From: Anaerolineaceae bacterium
Lineage (GTDB): Bacteria; Chloroflexota; Anaerolineae; Anaerolineales; Anaerolineaceae
DNA: 26,127 bases
NCBI GenBank assembly: GCA_003158355.1
Contig: PMIV01000246.1
Location: 1 to 26,127, forward strand
Direction of reading: 5' to 3'
Shown here: one piece after another, positions 22,974 to 26,127 of the stretch
Layout of the letters: every line of letters begins with the position of its first letter
How positions within the stretch are numbered: the stretch's first letter is position 1
Program-made: the position numbers and the translations under genes
Notes under the pieces: model-generated
Told to the model about the DNA's origin: nothing
Database searches by the model: none
The model's input: the letters and a program-made list of their open reading frames with translations, nothing else

Positions 22974-24641
22974 TCACTCAAGATGATTTGATTTCGCCAT
23001 GGATTGACCCGCTTTGCGCAGGGACTCGGGACAGTCATAACGCCCAGTATGAATTTCGATGAATACAAGCCCATTGGCAGTCTTAGCTTGAAGTAAAGCA
23101 TCTTCAAGTTCTGCCTCTGTATGCACATCCAGTCCCATTCCTCCCCCAAAAACATCTACGAGTTTGTGATAGTGCCAGGGTTGGATATCATTATAGGGAT
23201 GATCTATGATCACCCGCTCGATCGTATAGCCGTCGTTATTGATGAGGAAAATGATTGGCTTGAGATGGTTGCGAATCATCGTCGAAAGGTCCTGGCCGGT
23301 GACCTGAAAGGAGCCATCCCCGACAAAAAGCACAGTTTGACGATCCGGTGCAGCAGTTGCAGCGCCCAAAGTAGCTCCGACCGTATAACCAATCGATCCG
23401 TAAAAAGTCTGACCTATGAAGGTTGTTCCCTGAGGCATGAGCATTTCTGCGGTGCTGAAAAGAGATACGCCAGTTTCGGCAATGACGATTGAATTCTTTT
23501 CAATGAAATGGCTCATTCGATCAAAAAAGCGTTTGATGGTAAGCGGTTTCGGCGCATCCGGCTGGTAGGTCTCCGTACCCCGATGCGTACAGCCTTCGGC
23601 AGCGCATTGGATATCCAATGTTGCGGCGTCTCTAGGTGATAATTTTTTTGTTAGCTGAAGGATAAAATCTCCGAGATATACATTCTCGTAAAAGTGGTGT
23701 TTAATCTTCACGGAGCAGATATTGGCGCTAATCGTGTTTTCGTCGTCCAGATTCGTAGTAAAGCCGCCAGTGTTAAAATCGGTCATCAAAGCCCCAAGTT
23801 GTAAAACGCAGTCAGCAGAGTTGACCCGATTTCGCACATAATCACGGCTCCGATCTCCTTCAAAAAGGCCAATATATTGTGGATTCTGTTCTGAAAGGAC
23901 TGTTTTTCCCCACATCATCGTGACATACGGAAAGCCTGTTTTGTTGAGGAATTTTGAGAAATCTTTTTGTAGTTTGAAGCGTATCAACTCTACATCACCA
24001 ATTACAACCGGTTTCTTTGCCTTATTCAACATATCCAGGGCTTCTTTAACTGCTTCCTTGAGCGCGCTCGAATCACTTTGAGATGAAGCGGGGAAGAGAA
24101 ATGCCCTGGGCTGGTTGCATTTCATCATCACGACGTCCGAAGGAAGGCTGATATAAACAGGTTTTTGCTGAGAAAGACACGCAGATAAAACCCGGTCTAT
24201 TTCCGCCGGAGCCGTTTCACCAGAGATGAGCTCGGTTGAGGCGACGGTAATCTTTTCATAGATTCTCAGGGGAACCTGATAGTCTCCCAGGGTATGATGC
24301 AGCAATGGCCGCGTGCGGAAATTAATGGTTGCAGGTGAGCCGGTGATCACTACTACTGGCACCCGTTCGGCAAATGCTCCTGCAACACCGTTCACAGCAC
24401 TTAGTTCTCCTACTCCATAGGTCGAAGAAAAAGCACCTATTCCTCGGATTCGCGCATAGCCGTCTGCGGCATATGCCGCATTGAGTTCGTTGCATGTGCC
24501 AATATATTCTATATCGCTCTTCAATACTTCGTTGAAGAAACCCAGAACAAAATCTCCAGGCACACCGAAGAGGTGATCGACACCTATTTCTTTTAGTCTG
24601 CTAAGCAAGTATTTCGCGACCGTAATTTCTGAATTTGCCAT
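22974..24641 (-). CDS. Thiamine-diphosphate 2-oxoacid decarboxylase (pyruvate/indolepyruvate type)
   Basis: A 555-residue ThDP enzyme. The N-terminal PYR domain has GVPGDF (D30), the activating Glu52 in CNELNAAYAADGYAR and the adjacent pair H115-H116 in HHTLGDY, hallmarks of PDC/IPDC enzymes. The middle domain spans about 190-345. The C-terminal PP domain carries GDGSFQ...LINNDGYTIE, the Mg-ThDP motif, followed by YNDIQPW, which is shared with pyruvate and indolepyruvate decarboxylases. The reaction is non-oxidative decarboxylation of a 2-oxoacid to an aldehyde. ATG 24641 is preferred over the TTG at 24665 because AGGGAA lies just before it and homologous sequence begins there. It follows the alcohol dehydrogenase by 20 nt in the same operon, suggesting aldehyde formation and reduction. 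Pyruvate versus an aromatic or branched oxoacid cannot be decided by eye. Confidence 0.85.
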   Translation of the reverse strand: MANSEITVAKYLLSRLKEIGVDHLFGVPGDFVLGFFNEVLKSDIEYIGTCNELNAAYAADGYARIRGIGAFSSTYGVGELSAVNGVAGAFAERVPVVVITGSPATINFRTRPLLHHTLGDYQVPLRIYEKITVASTELISGETAPAEIDRVLSACLSQQKPVYISLPSDVVMMKCNQPRAFLFPASSQSDSSALKEAVKEALDMLNKAKKPVVIGDVELIRFKLQKDFSKFLNKTGFPYVTMMWGKTVLSEQNPQYIGLFEGDRSRDYVRNRVNSADCVLQLGALMTDFNTGGFTTNLDDENTISANICSVKIKHHFYENVYLGDFILQLTKKLSPRDAATLDIQCAAEGCTHRGTETYQPDAPKPLTIKRFFDRMSHFIEKNSIVIAETGVSLFSTAEMLMPQGTTFIGQTFYGSIGYTVGATLGAATAAPDRQTVLFVGDGSFQVTGQDLSTMIRNHLKPIIFLINNDGYTIERVIIDHPYNDIQPWHYHKLVDVFGGGMGLDVHTEAELEDALLQAKTANGLVFIEIHTGRYDCPESLRKAGQSMAKSNHLE

Positions 24642-24661
24642 ATTGTTCCCTATAGGGCTCC

Positions 24662-25735
24662 TCAACTCGCGTTTTTGAGCACAACTTTTAACGCATGTTC
24701 TTTGGCCGCGTTTTCGAAGATATCATATGCTTTCATGATTTCAGACAGCTCGAAGCGGTGACTGACCAGTTTCTTGGCGTCGATGCGCCCCAGTTGAACC
24801 ATATTGAGCAGTAAAGGTGTTGTGATTGTGTCTACAAGGCGAGTGGTCAGTGTAATATTGGAAGACCAAAGCTTCTCGAGATGTAACTCAACCGGTTTGC
24901 CATGAACACCGATGTTGGCGATATGTCCGCCGGGAGCGATGATCGACTGGCAAATATCGAAGGTTTTCACAAGGCCAACAGCTTCGATGGCTACATCTAC
25001 TCCAGCCCCATTCGTAAAAGTCATAATGTGCTCGACGGCTTTCCCGTCCGAGCTGTTCACGACTTTTGTAGCTCCGAGTAGGCTGGCTGTCTTCAGCCGA
25101 TTATCGTCAAGATCGATTGTTATGATCTCGGCAGGCGAATAGAGCTGTGCATTGAGCAGGGCTGAGAGGCCAACAGGGCCGGCACCAACGATAGCCACGA
25201 TATCCCCTGGCTTCACTTGCCCGTTCAACACACCACATTCCAGGCTCGTCGGTAGAATGTCGCTGAGCATTGTCGCGGCTTCATCATCGATTCCCGACGG
25301 AAGTGCATACAGGCTGGTATCGGCATAGGGAATTCTGACGTACTCGGCCTGGGTGCCGTCGATCAAGTTGCCCAGAATCCAGCCACCATTGCGGCAATGG
25401 GAAAACATCCCTTTTCGGCAGAAGCTGCAACGGCCGCATGCGGTGATACAGGAGATAAGGACTTTATCGCCTTTATGAAAATCAATGACGTTCTTTCCAA
25501 CTTCCTCAATGATCCCGATTCCTTCATGGCCCAGAATTCGGCCATTCGTTACAGTGGAAACATCCCCTTTTAGGATGTGGAGGTCGGTACCGCAAACAGT
25601 AGTCATGGTCACTCGAATAATGGCATCCGTTGTCTCTTTGATCACCGGTTTCGGTTTTACCTCCCAGGCCTTTTGACCCGGACCGTGGTAAACCAAAGCT
25701 TTCATGCTATTTGAGTCAATAGAAGGCATTTTCAT
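24662..25735 (-). CDS. Zinc-dependent medium-chain alcohol dehydrogenase
   Basis: A 357-residue MDR-family dehydrogenase. Catalytic zinc ligands are C48 (VCGTD) and H70-E71 (GHEGIG). The structural zinc site is intact with C100, C103, C106 and C114. The Rossmann motif is VGAGPVGLSA (about 187-196) and is followed by TIDLDDNR; the Asp there points to NAD(H). The GGWILGNLIDGTQAEYVRIPY stretch is typical of COG1063 alcohol dehydrogenases acting on short or secondary alcohols. The start ATG overlaps the phosphoglucomutase stop (ATGA) and has AAAGGA upstream. With the decarboxylase that follows, it would reduce the aldehyde product to an alcohol, regenerating NAD. The N-terminus has about 10 residues before MKALVY; a later start is possible but lacks a better ribosome site. 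Confidence 0.87.
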   Translation of the reverse strand: MKMPSIDSNSMKALVYHGPGQKAWEVKPKPVIKETTDAIIRVTMTTVCGTDLHILKGDVSTVTNGRILGHEGIGIIEEVGKNVIDFHKGDKVLISCITACGRCSFCRKGMFSHCRNGGWILGNLIDGTQAEYVRIPYADTSLYALPSGIDDEAATMLSDILPTSLECGVLNGQVKPGDIVAIVGAGPVGLSALLNAQLYSPAEIITIDLDDNRLKTASLLGATKVVNSSDGKAVEHIMTFTNGAGVDVAIEAVGLVKTFDICQSIIAPGGHIANIGVHGKPVELHLEKLWSSNITLTTRLVDTITTPLLLNMVQLGRIDAKKLVSHRFELSEIMKAYDIFENAAKEHALKVVLKNAS

Positions 25736-26127
25736 GGTTTTTCCTTTAAATTTGTTTTGGGTGAAACTTTCGAATACTGCGAGGGCGCACTCAAGGTATC
25801 GTTGACAATAGTCTGCGCTTCCTCCAGGATACGGTGTAAATGATCGGCTCCCTTGAAACTTTCTGCATAGATCTTATAGATATCTTCCGTTCCAGATGGA
25901 CGAGCTGCGAACCATCCATTTTCGGCCAGCACCTTTAACCCACCAATTGGGGCATCATTGCCGGGAGCACGGGTGAGAACAGCCTGAATTTTCTCGCCTG
26001 CCAGGTCTTTGATCTTGACCAGATCGGGCGAAAGTTTCGCCAGTAACGTCTTTTGTTCCGGGGTGGCAGGTGCATCCACGCGTTCGTAAACCGGATCACC
26101 AAACTCGTGTGTCAAGTTCAAATAGAG
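25732..26127 (-). CDS. pgm: Phosphoglucomutase, C-terminal part (runs off the right edge)
   Basis: The last 131 codons of an alpha-D-glucose-specific phosphoglucomutase; the frame stays open to the window edge, so the N-terminal domains with the phosphoserine loop lie outside. Seen here are FGDPVYERVDAPATPEQK, LTRAPGNDAPIGGLKV and the domain IV phosphate-binding RPSGTEDIYKIYAESFKG, which match bacterial Pgm (about 545 residues) closely. It interconverts glucose-1-phosphate and glucose-6-phosphate. The end has a short unconserved tail (about 20 residues) and overlaps the alcohol dehydrogenase start by 4 nt, so the three minus-strand genes form one operon joining glycogen or sugar breakdown to fermentation. 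Confidence 0.9.
   Translation of the reverse strand, partial: LYLNLTHEFGDPVYERVDAPATPEQKTLLAKLSPDLVKIKDLAGEKIQAVLTRAPGNDAPIGGLKVLAENGWFAARPSGTEDIYKIYAESFKGADHLHRILEEAQTIVNDTLSAPSQYSKVSPKTNLKEKP

Noticed and set aside
1..26127. CRISPR array, tRNA, rRNA or complete insertion sequence
   Set aside because: No regularly spaced direct repeats, no tRNA-like cloverleaf in the gaps, no rRNA stretches and no transposase-like protein were seen.

Overview
The window looks like part of a chromosome from an anaerobic or fermentative bacterium, most likely a member of the Chloroflexota (Anaerolineae-like). This assignment is an inference. It rests on the lipoprotein with a long Ala/Thr/Pro/Ser linker straight after its lipobox, the moderate base composition, and the combination of a BMP-type ABC importer with many amidohydrolases. 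No rRNA or other phylogenetic marker is present.

Layout: (1) 1-1130 holds no intact gene. A frame-broken remnant of a membrane glycosyltransferase lies at the left edge on the minus strand. Further right are two promoters in inverted orientation, each with a perfect or near-perfect ATCTACACGTGTAGAT-type operator. (2) 1131-22859 is a run of fourteen plus-strand genes with tight spacing and several start/stop overlaps. They are a LacI-type regulator; an RpiB domain fused to a TIM-barrel sugar epimerase; an SsnA-like amidohydrolase; an M20 hydrolase; an MtaD/TrzA-like deaminase; a complete nucleoside-type ABC importer (lipoprotein, double ATPase, two permeases); a hydantoinase/allantoinase-type cyclic amidohydrolase; a third COG0402 amidohydrolase; an XdhD-like molybdenum hydroxylase; a short-chain dehydrogenase; a YgeY-like M20 hydrolase; a transaldolase; and a methylmalonate-semialdehyde-type aldehyde dehydrogenase. 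A strong bidirectional terminator closes this block. (3) 22974-26127 is a minus-strand operon: the 3' end of phosphoglucomutase, a zinc alcohol dehydrogenase and a pyruvate/indolepyruvate-type decarboxylase.

How it may work: SsnA, YgeY, a HyuA-type hydantoinase and an XdhD-type fused Fe-S/Mo protein together recall the E. coli ssnA/ygeY/hyuA/xdhD region, which belongs to the selenium-dependent molybdenum hydroxylase and anaerobic purine-breakdown gene sets. Here these genes are joined to a nucleoside-type importer and to pentose-handling enzymes (RpiB, transaldolase). My inference is a route that imports a purine nucleoside or related N-heterocycle, deaminates and hydroxylates the ring, opens it with cyclic amidohydrolases and M20 enzymes, and feeds the sugar into the pentose-phosphate pool. 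The exact substrate cannot be read from the sequence. The usual partners YgfK, YgeX, YgeW and the FAD subunit are not in the window.
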